Shown here piece after piece: positions 32,055 to 43,929 of a stretch of 64,000 nucleotides of DNA. The translations under genes and the position numbers were made by a program. The notes under the pieces are model-generated. The model saw nothing but the letters and a program-made list of their open reading frames with translations. It had not been told where the DNA came from and made no database searches. The DNA is from Taxillus chinensis. Taxonomy: Eukaryota; Streptophyta; Magnoliopsida; Santalales; Loranthaceae. How positions within the stretch are numbered: position 1 is the stretch's first letter; every line of letters begins with the position of its first letter. The stretch covers positions 49,395,069 to 49,459,068 of the forward strand of contig CM042085.1 of the NCBI GenBank assembly GCA_023512835.1. Direction: 5' to 3'.

Positions 32055-33049
32055 TGGAAATGGATGTAGAGAAGGGCAAGGAAATTTTGGGTTTGAGAAG
32101 TGAAGAGCAGCTGTGAAATTTGAGAGTGATAAATTGCTCTTCGCGTGAAGGCATATGATATATATATGGTGAGTTAGTGGATGCCGGCGGGTCTAGGGTT
32201 TAAGTGAAATGAACAGTGAACCGCCTGACAATCTGATGTCATTAGCCTTGATAGTTGCACGCCTCCGAATAAAGAGTTGACGTGGAGGCAGCAAAACCAA
32301 GCATTTATGATAGCTGTTTGCCTTTTTCCAGAAAATTGCCCATCTCGAGACTTGCATTTAAATGGACCATCATTATTCCTCCTCAAAAACACACGATGTA
32401 AGATATACCTTGTTTATCGCTATTTGAGAGTTCCAAGAGTCCGGAGGAATGAAACCAACTATCATCCGGACTAAAGATAATCCATAGAAGAGTATCCGGA
32501 TGAAAAACTGAGTGTGGTAAGAGAGAATAGATTCCTTTGCTGTCTTGAAGTCGAAGAGAAACGAAGTACCACAACACTTCAAATCCGAGACTTAAGACAA
32601 GATATATCGGTGAAAATGCAAAGTGAATCTGAACATGTGGCTTCACAAAGATAAACTAAAAAGAACAGAAAGCTTTACAGGTTGGGATTAGTACGGATAT
32701 AAATAAATACGGAAAAGTCAGCATAATCCGAACTAATGAAAAATTGAAACTTATGCATTAGAAATGAATGTGAAAGACACATGCATATAAGTTAATGATC
32801 ATTTCTATTGAGACCAGGCATATGTCAGATAAGAAACACATAAGTTCATATTGGTCAACATAGCGAAACCTTCATGCTGAACGACGTAGCTAAGATGAAT
32901 TAAATTTATATGAGTTGCCCAAATTAAGATTCATGAGTGAGAATGGATTAAAGAACACATGCTAATAACAATCAATTGATTGTTATATTAAAAGGCATAG
33001 TTGAAGAAACAAAAACATTCAATCATGCCACAATTCTGATTCAACAATG
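32055..33049 (-). other. Non-coding spacer upstream of the envelope-position ORF
   Basis: It contains TATATATATGG at 32159-32168 and several TCCGGA words (near 32440-32500). I see no coding sequence. Reverse transcriptase and RNase H, expected between integrase and this ORF in a copia element, are not recognisable here. Confidence 0.5.
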
Positions 33050-33250
33050 CATGCCCAGTCAGGGGGTTATTACGGAAGTAATAGATGAAATTTTGGCTCC
33101 ACCTTAGATCATTCGATCCTCTCGAGAAAGACTCCCCCTCAAATAGATAGCCAGGAAAGAGGTCATGAGACATATAAGGGGGTATTACGTGGGTAATCGA
33201 TAAAACATTTTCTCCCCCTTAGATCATGTGATCCTCTCAATTGACATTTC
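33050..33250 (-). repeat. Tandem purine-tract units of the copia element
   Basis: Two related units (33052-33140 and 33178-33250) each carry, on the minus strand, GAGAGGATC, then ATGATCTAAGG, then a purine tract (GGGGGAG) and a palindromic ATTAC...GTAAT segment. A further GAGGGGGAGTC tract lies at about 33128-33138. Repeated inner polypurine tracts are a described feature of Sireviruses. Confidence 0.6.
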
Positions 33251-33695
33251 CTGCTTAATATTTAGATTTTGAGAAATTGCTGTCTATCCTTGAGGAAGCT
33301 CCACTTTAGAAGCTGATCAAACTGCAACTGTGATTTTATCCACCAGGCATTCCGAGCTAACCCATTTCATTTATTCAACCAGGCATGTTAATATTGCAAT
33401 CAATATGAAAAAGCATTTGACATGTGGGGAGAGATGAAAATTGGAATCATGAAATCCTAAGGAGGTTTTATTCATATATCTTTAATTATGTTAGCTTAAA
33501 CGACTTCAGTCGGGAAACGCAAGCATCCTTCCATATGAAAATATGAGAAAATTATCAGAAACATAATGCATGACACGAGTAAAGATGATCAACATGAAAT
33601 ATAGCAAATGTCTAACGCTTATAATGAAACACGGTGCATGTTCTGACAGAAATACTGTTGGAATGATAAATTAGAGGAGTTGTGGGAGGAACATG

Positions 33696-34282
33696 TTATA
33701 GCTGAGAATAATCAATCGCATCCGTATGATCCTGCACATTTGAATTTGAAGATTCTATTCTTGACCAATCAAGGTTAGATTCATCAAAATCAACATGGAT
33801 AGATTCTTTAACAGTTAAATGTTTTCTATTGAAGATGCGATAAGCCTTGCTGTATAACGAGTATCCGACAAAGATCCTATCATCGGATTTTGGCTCAAAT
33901 TTACTCTGGGCCTCTTTGCCGTTGTTTAACACGTAGCAAGTACACCTAAAAGCTTTGAAATGAGAGATTGATGGCTTCCTGCCTCTCCACATCTCATAGG
34001 GTGTTTTTATGGTAACCTTATTGATAAGAGTTCTGTTCTGAACATAGCATGCAATGGACATAGCTTCAACCTATAGATCGAGAGGAAGCTTTGCCCCTGC
34101 TAACATTGACCTACCAGCTTCGACTAAAGTGCGATTCTTACCCTCAGCAACTCCATTTTGCTGTGGAGTCTTGGGCGCAGAGAAGTTGTGCTGAATGCCC
34201 TGTTCAAAACAATATGATCTCATATCTGAGAAGTCAAATTTCGTACCATGATCACTCCTGATGTATCCAATTAAAGAGATCT
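33696..34282 (-). pseudogene. Sirevirus-like copia integrase, C-terminal half
   Basis: On the minus strand 34061-33696 encodes YVQNRTLINKVTIKTPYEMW, GRKPSISHFKAFRC, and then KSDDRIFVGYSLYSKAYRIFN and ESIHVDFDE, the typical end of Sirevirus integrase. Upstream, 34260-34062 encodes the catalytic-core end (QQNGVAEGKNRTLVEAGRSML) carrying the third acidic residue, with a stop near 34073. The upstream half of the core is missing and replaced by an Ogre/Tat LTR fragment. The minus-strand orientation matches the 3' LTR at 29185. Confidence 0.85.
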
Positions 34283-34329
34283 ACAAGATGTTCAAAGGTT
34301 TGATACTTCGATTTCAGGAACATCACCCA

Positions 34330-35048
34330 AAAACGAAGAAGTTATGGCCAAAATAACTTTCGTTGGAAAAAGTCAAACTTGCCAAAAGACGGTCAACGCC
34401 CCTGGTCAAACTGCCCAAAAAAGTGACTACGAAATTCTTCAAAACATCTATTTAGGCAAATATGGGTCTTCCCAAACAATCTTCAAAAGGTCGTCCATTT
34501 TGGCATTTTAAGTGGGGGTAAAAGGCTAATGAAAAAAAAAACATGACTCGACACCTCGAAGCCTCGGAGCCTGTGAGTCTTCGACCATTGACTACGACCT
34601 TTCGACCCTACCGACACTCCAACCTGCCGACCTTCGCCCCTTGATCTTCGACCCTTGACTTCCAGGGTTGACCTTCGACCCTTCACGTACTAACCTTGAA
34701 CCCGTTGACCGTTGACCTTCGACCGTTTGCCCATTGACCTTCGACCCATTGACCATTGACCTTCGACCCACCGAAACTTTGACCCCCCGACCTTCGACCC
34801 TGCCGACATTTCGACCTTTCGACACTCCGACCTGTCGACACTCTGACCCTTTGACCTCTGACCTTCGCTATTTGGCCTCTCTCACTGATTGCTCACAGGA
34901 CGTGTTTTATTAGCTGGCCATTTTGTTAAAGATTCTTTTCAACGCCTGTCAGTCACATGTGTCAATAGAAAACCAAAAAAGGCAATCATAGGTCGACAGT
35001 CCACCCGACAAAGCATAGAATATGGAAATTAATAATACTGGGATTAAT
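34330..35048 (+). repeat. Ogre/Tat LTR fragment inside copia integrase
   Basis: This 719-bp segment is a near-identical direct repeat of 35733-36461 (the interior of the LTR starting at 35496). It starts at AAAAACGAAGAAGTTATGG and ends at ACTGGGATTAATAAT. It has no LTR ends of its own and replaces about the middle third of the copia integrase. Positions 34283-34329 are unassigned. Confidence 0.85.
34588..34856 (+). promoter_or_regulatory. W-box cluster in the Ogre/Tat LTR fragment
   Basis: TTGAC followed by C or T occurs ten times on the + strand within 269 bp, interspersed with CTTCGACC units. TTGAC[C/T] is the W-box core recognised by WRKY factors. The chance expectation on one strand is about 0.13 occurrences. 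Confidence 0.65.
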
Positions 35049-35495
35049 AATCACAGGGGTATATCTCGCACCAGCAAGAGAAGCAATTGAAATGGGACCA
35101 CAGAGGTCCATATGAAGAAGTTGCAGTGGAGCAGATATTGAATTAACTGATTTTCACTTAAGGCTATGATTGGTCTGCTTGCCGAGTTGGCATTCTCGAC
35201 AGAGAGAGTCTGGAGTATTTATGTTTGGGCAGACCATTTACCAAGTCAAGCGATGCTAGTTTAGACAAAGTCTTAAAATTTAAATGAGCGCAACGCTTGT
35301 GCCATAGGCAACTCTCTTCATCTGATGCTTTAGTGAGCAAGCATACAAGGTCAGAAGAATTATTTCTTAAGACCACTTAATATATGTCCCCATCTCTTAA
35401 TCCAGATAACTTAATATCTCTAGATAAGTTTTCCCTAACTGTGCAGGTGTTGGCCATAAAGGAAACAGTAAATCTTTTGTCACATAAATTACTGA
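35049..35495 (-). pseudogene. Sirevirus-like copia GAG-pre-integrase and integrase N-terminus
   Basis: On the minus strand 35495-35400 encodes ISNLCDKRFTVSF, and 35376-35164 encodes SCLWHKRCAHLNFKTLSKL and DLVNGLPK, the GAG-pre-integrase module. This is followed by the zinc-binding end CRECQLGKQ and LQLLHMDLCGPISIASLAG, which carries the first catalytic aspartate of the integrase core. Stops occur at 35377-35379 and 35164-35166. The reading breaks off at RYTPVIIN (about 35050), where the LTR fragment begins. The upstream gag part is cut off at 35495 by the full Ogre/Tat LTR. Confidence 0.88.
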
Positions 35496-38149
35496 TGTTG
35501 GATCCCATTTTGTCCGGATTGGACATACTAACCCCATGTTTTTCTATATACCATTCTACCCATGCCATATACCTTGTTGAATAGGTCCATAAATGGATAC
35601 ATTTACACCAACAGGGAAGCCCAAAATGGATAACCTTTGCTACAAGTCCCTGAAGTACCCCAAGACCAATACTAGGGGATAGAGGAGGAAATTTGGAGAA
35701 TAACGCACTTGACTGAGGTCAATTCCGATGAAAAACGAAAAAGTTATGGCCAAAATAAGTTTCGTTGGAAAAAGTCAAACTTGCCAAAAGACAGTCAATG
35801 CCCCTGGTCAAACTGCCCAAAAAAGTGACTATGCAAAATTCTTCAAAACATCTATTTAGGCAAATACGGGTCTTCCCAAACAATCTTCAAAAGGTCATCC
35901 ATTTTGGCATTTTAAGTGGGGGTAAAAGGGTAATGAAAAAAAAAACATGACTCGACGCCTCGAAGACTCGAAGCCTCGAAGCCTCGGAGCCTGTGAGTCT
36001 TCGACCATTGACTACGACCCTTCGACCCTGCCGACACTCTAACCTGCCGACCTTCGCCCCTTGATCTTCGACCCTTGACTTCCAGGGTTGACCTTCGACC
36101 CTTCACCTACTAACCTTGAACTCGTTGACCGTTGACCTTCGACCGTTTGCCCATTGACCTTCGACCCGTTGACCATTGACCTTCGACCCACCGAAACTTT
36201 GACCCCCCGACCTTCGACCTTGCCGACACTTCGACCTTTCGACACTCCGACATGCCGACACTCTGACCCTTTGACCTCTGACCTTCGCTATTTGGCCTCT
36301 CTCACTGATTGCTCATAGGATGTGTTTTATTAGCTGGCCATTTTGTCAAAGATGCTTTTCAACGCCTGTCAGTCACATGTGTCAATAAAAAACCAAAAAA
36401 GGCAATCATAGGTCAACAGTCCACCCGACAAAGCATAGAATCTGAAAATTAATAATACTGGGATTAATAATACACCCGACAAAGCATTAAATGTTGCAAT
36501 TAATGAGATGCAGCCAACCTCTTTAGATGTAGCCTTTTGTCCACGCGATTAAGAGAGAGAGGACGTTCTGCAAAAAAAAAAAAATGAAAAGATCTTCTGC
36601 CATTTTCATACCCAGCTCCCTAAACCCAAAAAAATAACACCTAGATTACGCCCCAAAAAAAAAACCCTTCCTTGATTTGCTGCTATTCTCTCTCAAATTC
36701 GCCCAACTCTTGCATCCGAAAAAATAACTTTCAGCCATTTTGAAACCAAAAATCGCCCCGAGCTTACGCCCAAAGGAACACCCAGTTTCTCTTTCTCAGT
36801 CTTGTTTTCCAAAAAAAAAACAAAACAAAAAACAAAGTTTGTGAACCCAGGAAAATCCAGTTGCTCTTTTCCACCTCTCTTTCAAACTCCTTTTTTCTCG
36901 AATATCTCATTCCGTTTTTTTCTTTTTTCCAGCAAAACAAAAAATAAATAAAAAAGCTTTTCATATTCTCACTCTTTCCCTGCGAGTTCCCTTCTCAAAA
37001 ATAAAACAAAAATCAAAAACACAAAAAAACTCCTTTTCTCACTCCTCTCCAAGTTCCGGCTGATATCTGTCATTTGCACTACGGAATTTGGAGATTCGAC
37101 TATTTGTGCGAACAGGATTCACACGACAGTCCGGTGTCGAAGCTCTAAAGTCGGTTTGTTTAGCTTATTTATGTTTACATTTGATGTAATTCCTAAGTAT
37201 TTTCCTATATTTTGTTTCTTTTTATGCTATTGGTACATGATGTATTTTCCTTGTATTTCCTTTTCCGTTGGTAGGTGCTGTATTTTCATTGTGCTGTTGT
37301 AAATGTGGTATGTTGTAGTATGTAAAGCATAGTGTGAAAGAAAAAACAGACAGAAAAAGAAAAGGGAGGAGATGAAAAAAAAAGTTGCTATTTCATTTGT
37401 GGATGTCACGATTACACACACAACTTAGTTCATAGTTTTATCATTTCAAAACAAAAAAACAAAAAAACACAAAAAAACACAAAAGAAAAAGAGAACACGT
37501 TTTTCAGAAGAAAAATAACATATTTTAGTCCCCAGTTTTAGCTATTTCAAATAAATAAATAAATAAATAAAACAAAACAAAACAAAAAAACATTTTCCAA
37601 TAAAAATTGTGAAAAAAAACTAAAAAAAACAACAAAACGTTTTTAACAAAACAAAAAAAGATACAAAGATACAAAAAAAAAACAAAAAAAAACAAAAAAA
37701 AAACAAAAAAATTGTTATTAAAAGCTTTAAAAAAAGCCCTTAGGATTTCATTTGCCACTTTAAACAAAAAAAAAGCAAAATAAAACTTTTAGGATTCCGT
37801 TTAAAAATTTAAGGTAAATCAAGTTTAACCATAACTTTAACAAATAACTTAGCGAAATAAAAAATATAGACTTTCTAGGAAACTCAACCCAATCACAGCA
37901 GTAGAAACAAATAGAAAACTTCCTTATCCGAAAACAGATACCGAAAGGGCACTGTAGGGTGCTAATCCTTCCCTACACGTAACCAACTCCTGAACCCTTC
38001 TCTGATGACGCAGACTACATTTTTTTTCTACTCAAGGTTGAGGGTATCCAACTGTACCCCAAAAACGGTTGGTGGCGACTATAAATTTCTCACCATTAGT
38101 TTAGTTTGAGCCCACCCCAAAAGGGCCCGGACGAAAACCAGTGATGACA
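35496..38149 (+). repeat. Ogre/Tat element, 5' LTR
   Basis: 2654 bp, TGTTGGATCCC to CCAGTGATGACA. It includes the W-box and CTTCGACC array (36000-36290), a CA/A-rich U5-like stretch (37440-37720), and the landmark ACTGTACCCCAAAAACGG near 38053. Its end is confirmed by the primer-binding site two bases later. Confidence 0.85.
36008..36276 (+). promoter_or_regulatory. W-box cluster in the full Ogre/Tat LTR
   Basis: Ten TTGAC[C/T] words on the + strand, in the same order and spacing as in the fragment at 34588-34856. The cluster lies in the 5' third of the LTR, where U3 promoter elements are expected. Confidence 0.65.
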
Positions 38150-38151
38150 GC

Positions 38152-38170
38152 TGGCGACTCTGCTGGGGAC
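38152..38170 (+). other. Ogre/Tat primer-binding site
   Basis: TGGCGACTCTGCTGGGGAC lies two bases after the LTR end. From memory this matches the arginine-tRNA primer site used by Ogre/Tat elements, in contrast to the Met-tRNA site of the Tekay-like elements. Confidence 0.8.
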
Positions 38171-38830
38171 ATACAAACTTTAGAGAGTTAGGTCTAGCAT
38201 TAGGAATAGGAGGTTATTTTATTTTTGTATATATTTACTTGATTATGATTTATTCGTACACTTTAACTGCCATAATAACTGTCATTTTTAATTGTGATTT
38301 ATTTACTTTAACTGCCATCATATTTGTTCTTTTATAGTGTAAATGCAAAAACATGCCATGATAGTTATGATTTACTGCTTTCCCTACATGTTGCATTCAT
38401 GCAAAACCCTATATCCGGGTTTATCACAATTTAGGTTAGCGAGCTTCAGTACGGTCCCCAACGCGTTGATCATTATCCGCAATGGGGCCTTGGACTCCTC
38501 ACTCAAGCTTGAGGTTCTTTTAAGGCACGTCCTTTTAAGACCCCCCTCCGGTAAATCCCATGGTGTACGGAGCCCTCTATAGAGGAAGTTTGGGGATCAG
38601 CAAATAAGATAGGTGTAGCAATCGAAGCCCATCAGGAGCATTGACCCACGTATTGTTTGCTCATTTCATGCCATGTTAATCTTTATTTTGTAAGGTAGTC
38701 CTTAAGTCATCCCCTACACATATTGTTATTAGTTTATTCTTTTGTCATGTCTGTTTGCCTTGATGTGTGTTTAACTGCCATAACTATCATCCTAACCTGT
38801 CATCATGTATAACATGAAATTCATATAGGC

Positions 38831-40015
38831 ATGGCAACTTTCAGTCATCTCCTAAAAAGCCTTCAGGATAAAGAGACTATCGCAGTGGTGGCCCAAGCAT
38901 TTGGGGACATCCAACTTCGCCTGGGAGATTTTCCACCAGGAGAAGGCCACAAAGCCGAACATGTTATCATAGAAGATCAGTTGGACTACACGAAGGAGGT
39001 ACAGACAATATGGGGGCAGTGGTCAGACGAAAGGAAAAGCATCTATATACAGCAGTTTGGGGATTTGCTCCATGTAACCGAGCTATTAGCCGACAAGGAT
39101 ATGCTTGGGGCAGCAGTATATTTCTGGGAGCCTCGACAGCGGTGTTTTGACTTCAACGACATAGATCTTGTTCCCACCATAGAAGAATACAGAAGATTAT
39201 TGGATATCCCAGTTGAAGAAAACAAAAGGAAGATTTATTTACTAGAGCCCAGAAGATCATGTTGAAGGGCCTTTGCTGAGATAATGGGAAAACCAGTATG
39301 GGACTCACCGGCGGCCACAACCTATGGTGGGCAGGAATATCTTCCATGGGCAACAATCAAAGAAATGATACAGACTGCAACAGAAGCAGGGACATACAAA
39401 TTGTTTACGCTAGCTATATACGGGCTAGTCATTTTCCCGAGGATATCAGCCCACATCGATGGAGCAATTGTAGATTTGGTCCAGTAGGTGCTCAAAGGAT
39501 GTGACCCTACTCTTGCTATATTGGATGAAACCATTCGATCTCTTACTTATCTGAGGAATAACGGCTCGGGACAGTTCATGGGGTGCATGCCTCTTCTATG
39601 CACCTAGATGCAAGGTCATTTCCCTTGTAGTGTTCCTCGTTTTCTTGCTGTTTATCAGTTGCCAGCAACAACACTATTGGATATTCTGTTCAGCAAATGG
39701 AGTTTACCTCAAGACTTTGAAGGTTGGAAGAAGAAGTTAGAGAACCTCATAGAAGCTGACATTACTTGGACTGCTCCTTGGATGCCGGCGGTCTCCATGA
39801 CTTATAGCTACGGGGAATATAATTGGGTGCCACTCTTAGGTCCTTGGGGAGGAACTGCATATGCACCACTGCAGGGTGGAAGACAAGTTAGCCATCATCA
39901 GATTATCCCTGTGCTATTCGGCATGGAAGATTGTGACTTCACCTATCACAGAACCATGCTCACAGAAAAAGGCAAAAAGATGTATCAGGCATGGTCCACC
40001 CCACACAAGATCTAG
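38831..40015 (+). pseudogene. Ogre ORF1 (DUF7745-like protein), broken
   Basis: It starts MATFSHLLKSLQDKET at 38831. The first part includes FGDLLHVTELLADKDML and CFDFNDIDLVPTIEEYRRLL, the motif typical of the extra 5' ORF in Ogre elements. It changes frame near 39264 and has stops at 39485-39487 and 39605-39607. The later part (39608-40015) contains WVPLLGPWGG, the IIPVLFGMEDCDF region and a C-terminal QAWSTPHK. The function of Ogre ORF1 is unknown. Between 38171 and 38830 there is an untranslated leader in which I recognise nothing else. Confidence 0.8.
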
Positions 40016-40093
40016 CCCAATAGTCCAAAACTTGGTGTTTATCCTGCATACATATGTTGGAGGGCACAACACAAACCACAATTAACTACAGAC

Positions 40094-40273
40094 ATGAGAG
40101 CCGTCCTCCAGGAAAATCAGACCTTAAGGCAGCAGATTCAGAGGTTAGAAGCATTTCCAGAAGGAGATCTACAGAAGTTGCAGCTGAGGGAAAAATAGAT
40201 TGAGACCATATTAAAGCAAAGGGAGGAGGCAGGTGAGCGACCACCTCAAAGGAAGAGGCACCGTGCTACTTAG
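40094..40273 (+). pseudogene. Coiled-coil segment after Ogre ORF1
   Basis: Starting at ATG 40094, it encodes VLQENQTLRQQIQRLEA, an obvious heptad-like coiled coil, then a stop at 40196-40198 (REK-stop-IET) and a basic end RPPQRKRHRAT. It is probably the C-terminal part of ORF1, separated by a frameshift. Spacer 40274-40774 carries degraded gag leader sequence. Confidence 0.6.
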
Positions 40274-40774
40274 GAGATGATTGAGAGAATGCCTTAAGAT
40301 CATGTAGCGATAGCTTTCATTTTACATGGCATTTCAACATTGTATGTTTGTATTGTGTGTCTGTATTATGTGTTTTGTTTGCAATAAAGTTGTTTGTTTC
40401 TCTAACCCTCCACATATACATTCATGCATACATGCATATCAAATGAAAAATCAAATAAAAATTCTCTTGTACCCAGGTGGGTAGCAGCCTTTCTCCAGAA
40501 TTGCGCACTCTTACAATCTCAGATCTCGCCGCAGTCATGTATCACAGCCACAACCAATGGCAAACGAAGCAGAGAATAGACTCATGGGTTTAGAACAATC
40601 ACAACAAGCCCTACAGGGGTAAATGGCTTTGATGATGGACATGCTCACCAAGTTGACTGAAGAAACAGAAAGAATCCCGGCAAGAGGAACCCAAATCACC
40701 AACAAGAACAGGGGCACGAGGCAGTTCTGCCACCTAATCTGGGTCCAAGTCAGGCACCCACATATTAGCCCGCC

Positions 40775-41970
40775 ATGGCACAACCCCCTACTCCAAATCA
40801 AACTCATTTCACTATGCCCGCAACAGGAAATATAATGGAAGCGGTGGGTTCCCTAGCTCCTAAGGACAATGTTAAGTCTCCTGGGCTGAGATGCTTGGAG
40901 GAAAGACTGAAAGTTGTAAAAGGCATCGACAGCTATGGCATGATTAGCCCAGAAGACTTATGCTTAGTCCCTGGAGTGGTGCTACCACCGAAATTCAAGA
41001 TGCCAGAGTTTGAGAAATTCAATGGGACCCATTGTCCGAGGACACACCTACCCATGTATTGTCAAAAGATGGTAGCCTATGCAGGCGAAGATAAGCTGCT
41101 TATGCATTGTTTCCAGGAAAGCCTTACTGGGGCATCCCTCCGCTGGTACTTTCAGTTAGATGGCAACGGTATCAAGACTTGGAAAGAATTGGCCACATCC
41201 TTCTTGGCTCAATACAAACACGTCACCAAGCTAGCGCTAGACCAACTGACCCTGCAGTCCTTAGAAAAGGGGTCCGATGAAAGTTTCAAGGATTATGCAC
41301 AGAGATGGAGAGAGACTGCTGTTGAGGTCCAACCTCCCCTTACAGAAAGAGAACTCATTACTCTCTTTATCAACACACTAAAAGGCGTCTACTACGAGAA
41401 GTTGATCGGTAACGTCTCTAGCAGCTTTGCAGACTTGGTTGCATCCGGTGAATGTGTAGAAAGTGAAATTAAAGGAGGAAAGCTAAAAGGTGATGCGGCT
41501 GAGGCATCAAAGCAGTTTCAACCACTAGCAAAGAAGAAGGAAAATGAGACCAACCTGGTATACCAATCGCACCCGCCAATACAACCAACATTCTACCAAG
41601 CACCAGTGTGCTATAGAGGGTCACCGGTAGCTGCCTATGCTGGACCTGCTTCTGCTCCCCAATTCACTCCCTACTTACCACAAGGAGGGGTTCCATTTCC
41701 ATATTCAATGGCACCAAATTCAACCGAGAGCACTAAACCAAGAGCAACCAAGGGCGTCAGCTCCAGACGGACCGAGACTCGCATTCCAAGGACAGGGGCA
41801 ACCAAGGGCACAGACTCAACATGCAGGAACAATTCAGGCTCCTCATCGGTCGCGACAAGAGTTTGACCCGATTCCAATGACATATGCTGAATTATACCCC
41901 AAGCTCCTAGAAGCAAGGTTGGTGCTTCCTACACCCTTGGGAGAAATAAGGTCTCCTCCCCCGGCTTGAT
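40775..41970 (+). pseudogene. Ogre/Tat gag
   Basis: Positions 40775-41866 are open. Residues at about 41040-41450 form the retrotransposon gag core: LPMYCQKMVAYAGEDKLL, LTGASLRWYFQL, TWKELATSFLAQYKH and FKDYAQRWRETA. A Pro/Gln-rich tail follows (41570-41720). A frameshift near 41850 moves the frame to FDPIPMTYAELYPKLLE at 41870-41920, an expected downstream gag motif, and this frame ends at 41967-41969. The gag core itself is uninterrupted. Confidence 0.88.
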
Positions 41971-43327
41971 ATAAACAGATGCCAGATGTGAATATCATGC
42001 CGGTGGAGCTGGACATGATATCAAAAACTGCATAACATTCAAAAGGAAGGTTCAGGCCTTAAAGGATGCAAAGTGGCTAGATTTTTCTGCACTGACTGGG
42101 ACGCCAAATGTGAACAGCAATCCTCTCCCAGAACACTCCAACAATGTTGCTAGTATCGAGTATAAAGGACGGCTGGAGAAGTCCCAAGTACAAATGGAGA
42201 AGACATATTTGTTTACCCTGCTGCAGGAACATGGATATATACTTGCTACGGACACATTGAAGATAGAGAAGGGGACAGAGTTGGAGAAACAATGTCGTTA
42301 TCACAAAATGTCGTGGGGACATGACATCATAGAATGTAGTGAGTTTTCCAAGGTAATGCAAGAACTCATGGACCAAAGGATGATCGAATTCTCTAGGGAA
42401 GAGACGGACAATCAAAGCCACATGATCCAAGGAGACATGTCATACAAACCATCATGGGTGCCAACCCCCTTGTCTTGAATGTTAAGACTCCAAAAATCCC
42501 ACTACTGCCTCATGGAATTACACCTCTCACCATACATGTTCTTGCCCCTTTCCCCTACAAGACAAATAATGTAGTCCTATGGAACTATACCTGTGAGGTA
42601 GTTTAGGGAGCCACCGCAGCAGAAAAGAAAACTAGGAGTGGTCGTGCTTATGCCCCTGATATGGTTGACAAAGCAAGGAAAGAAAAAGCTGCCGAACCAG
42701 ACATTGAGCCAACGCTGGAGGTAACAAAGAAAGGAGCACCAATCACTGAGGAAGAGACAACAAAATTTCTAAAACTTATGAAGCAGAGCGAGTATAACAT
42801 TGTGGATCAGCTAAGTCGACAACCGGCTCGCATCTCATTGCTCTCATTAATGATGGATTCCTAACCTCACTGGGAAGCACTAATGAAGGTTTTGAGCCAA
42901 GCCTATGTTCCTCCGACCATCCCAGTGGCGAATGTGGATGGACTCACTAGTAACCTCATTATGAACAACGTCATCAGCTTTGGAGATGACGAGCTGCCCT
43001 GAGAAGGAAAGGGACATATAAAAGCTCTGCACATCACAATCAAATGTAAAGAGAACACCATAGCGCGAGTACTTATCGACAACAGCTCCGCCTTAAACAT
43101 TATGCCCTTACATATACTGCAACAACTACCGGTCAACGCATCCTATATGTGCCCTTGTACAATGAAGGTACGGGCATTCGATGGAGGAAAATGTGATGTG
43201 GTCGGAACTTTGGACATTCGACTACTGATTGGACCAGCTACCTTTATGGTAGAATTTCAGGTGGTGGACATTGTGCCATACTATAGCTGTTTGTTGGGAA
43301 GACCTTGGATCCACATGGCAGGAGCAG
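41971..43327 (+). pseudogene. Ogre/Tat gag end and aspartic protease, 5' part
   Basis: Positions 42110-42478 encode the gag C-terminus, with a CRYHKMSWGHDIIEC zinc-binding-like motif. Positions 42661-43327 encode the region ahead of and including protease: EFLKLMKQSEYNIVDQL-like text (here KFLKLM), QPARISLLSL, then ISFGDDELP with a stop at 43000-43002. The active-site region reads ARVLIDNSSALNIMPLHIL; the family consensus has a Gly after Asn, so it is probably inactive. It ends at LLGRPWIHMAGA, where Tekay-like element 2 begins. An additional stop lies at 42862-42864. Confidence 0.85.
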
Positions 43328-43890
43328 TGTAAGGACCCGTACCTTGAGTTAGTCACAGTTTTGCCTTCTGAGTAGAGTTTTTCTAGATTTTGACCTAGTG
43401 AATGGACTCCAATGAATTCACGTGCAAAAGGAAAGATGCTTAGAATGATGTCCTCTATCTACCACAGAAGTTTCAGGCCAAACGGACGTGTGTGTGAGGT
43501 GCACGTGAAATGGGTCCATTTCACGTGCAAGTGTGGTTGTCTTCTACATGATGCAAGGAGGCTAGGGGTGAAGTTTGAGCGCATTTGGAGTGCATTTGGA
43601 GTTGCACGTGAATTGGGGAATTCACGTGCAAATTGGCGTGCAGGCATGTTTTTGCATGGTTACCTTGGTTTTGTCATTCTAATCATCTTTTCCCAAAGGA
43701 CCATGTTGGAATTGTGACTATTTTTGTGTGTATGGGTGTGGGAAGGTCATAGCTTGTTCCATGAAAACTACATTGTTTTGATTCTGGGATTCACTTAATC
43801 AAAACTACGTCGTTTTGATGTTGTGTTGTCTATATAAGGAGGAGAAGACCCTCTGTTTTAGGGTTAGGGTTTGTTGCTCCACCAGCCGTC

Positions 43891-43929
<39 letters not shown>

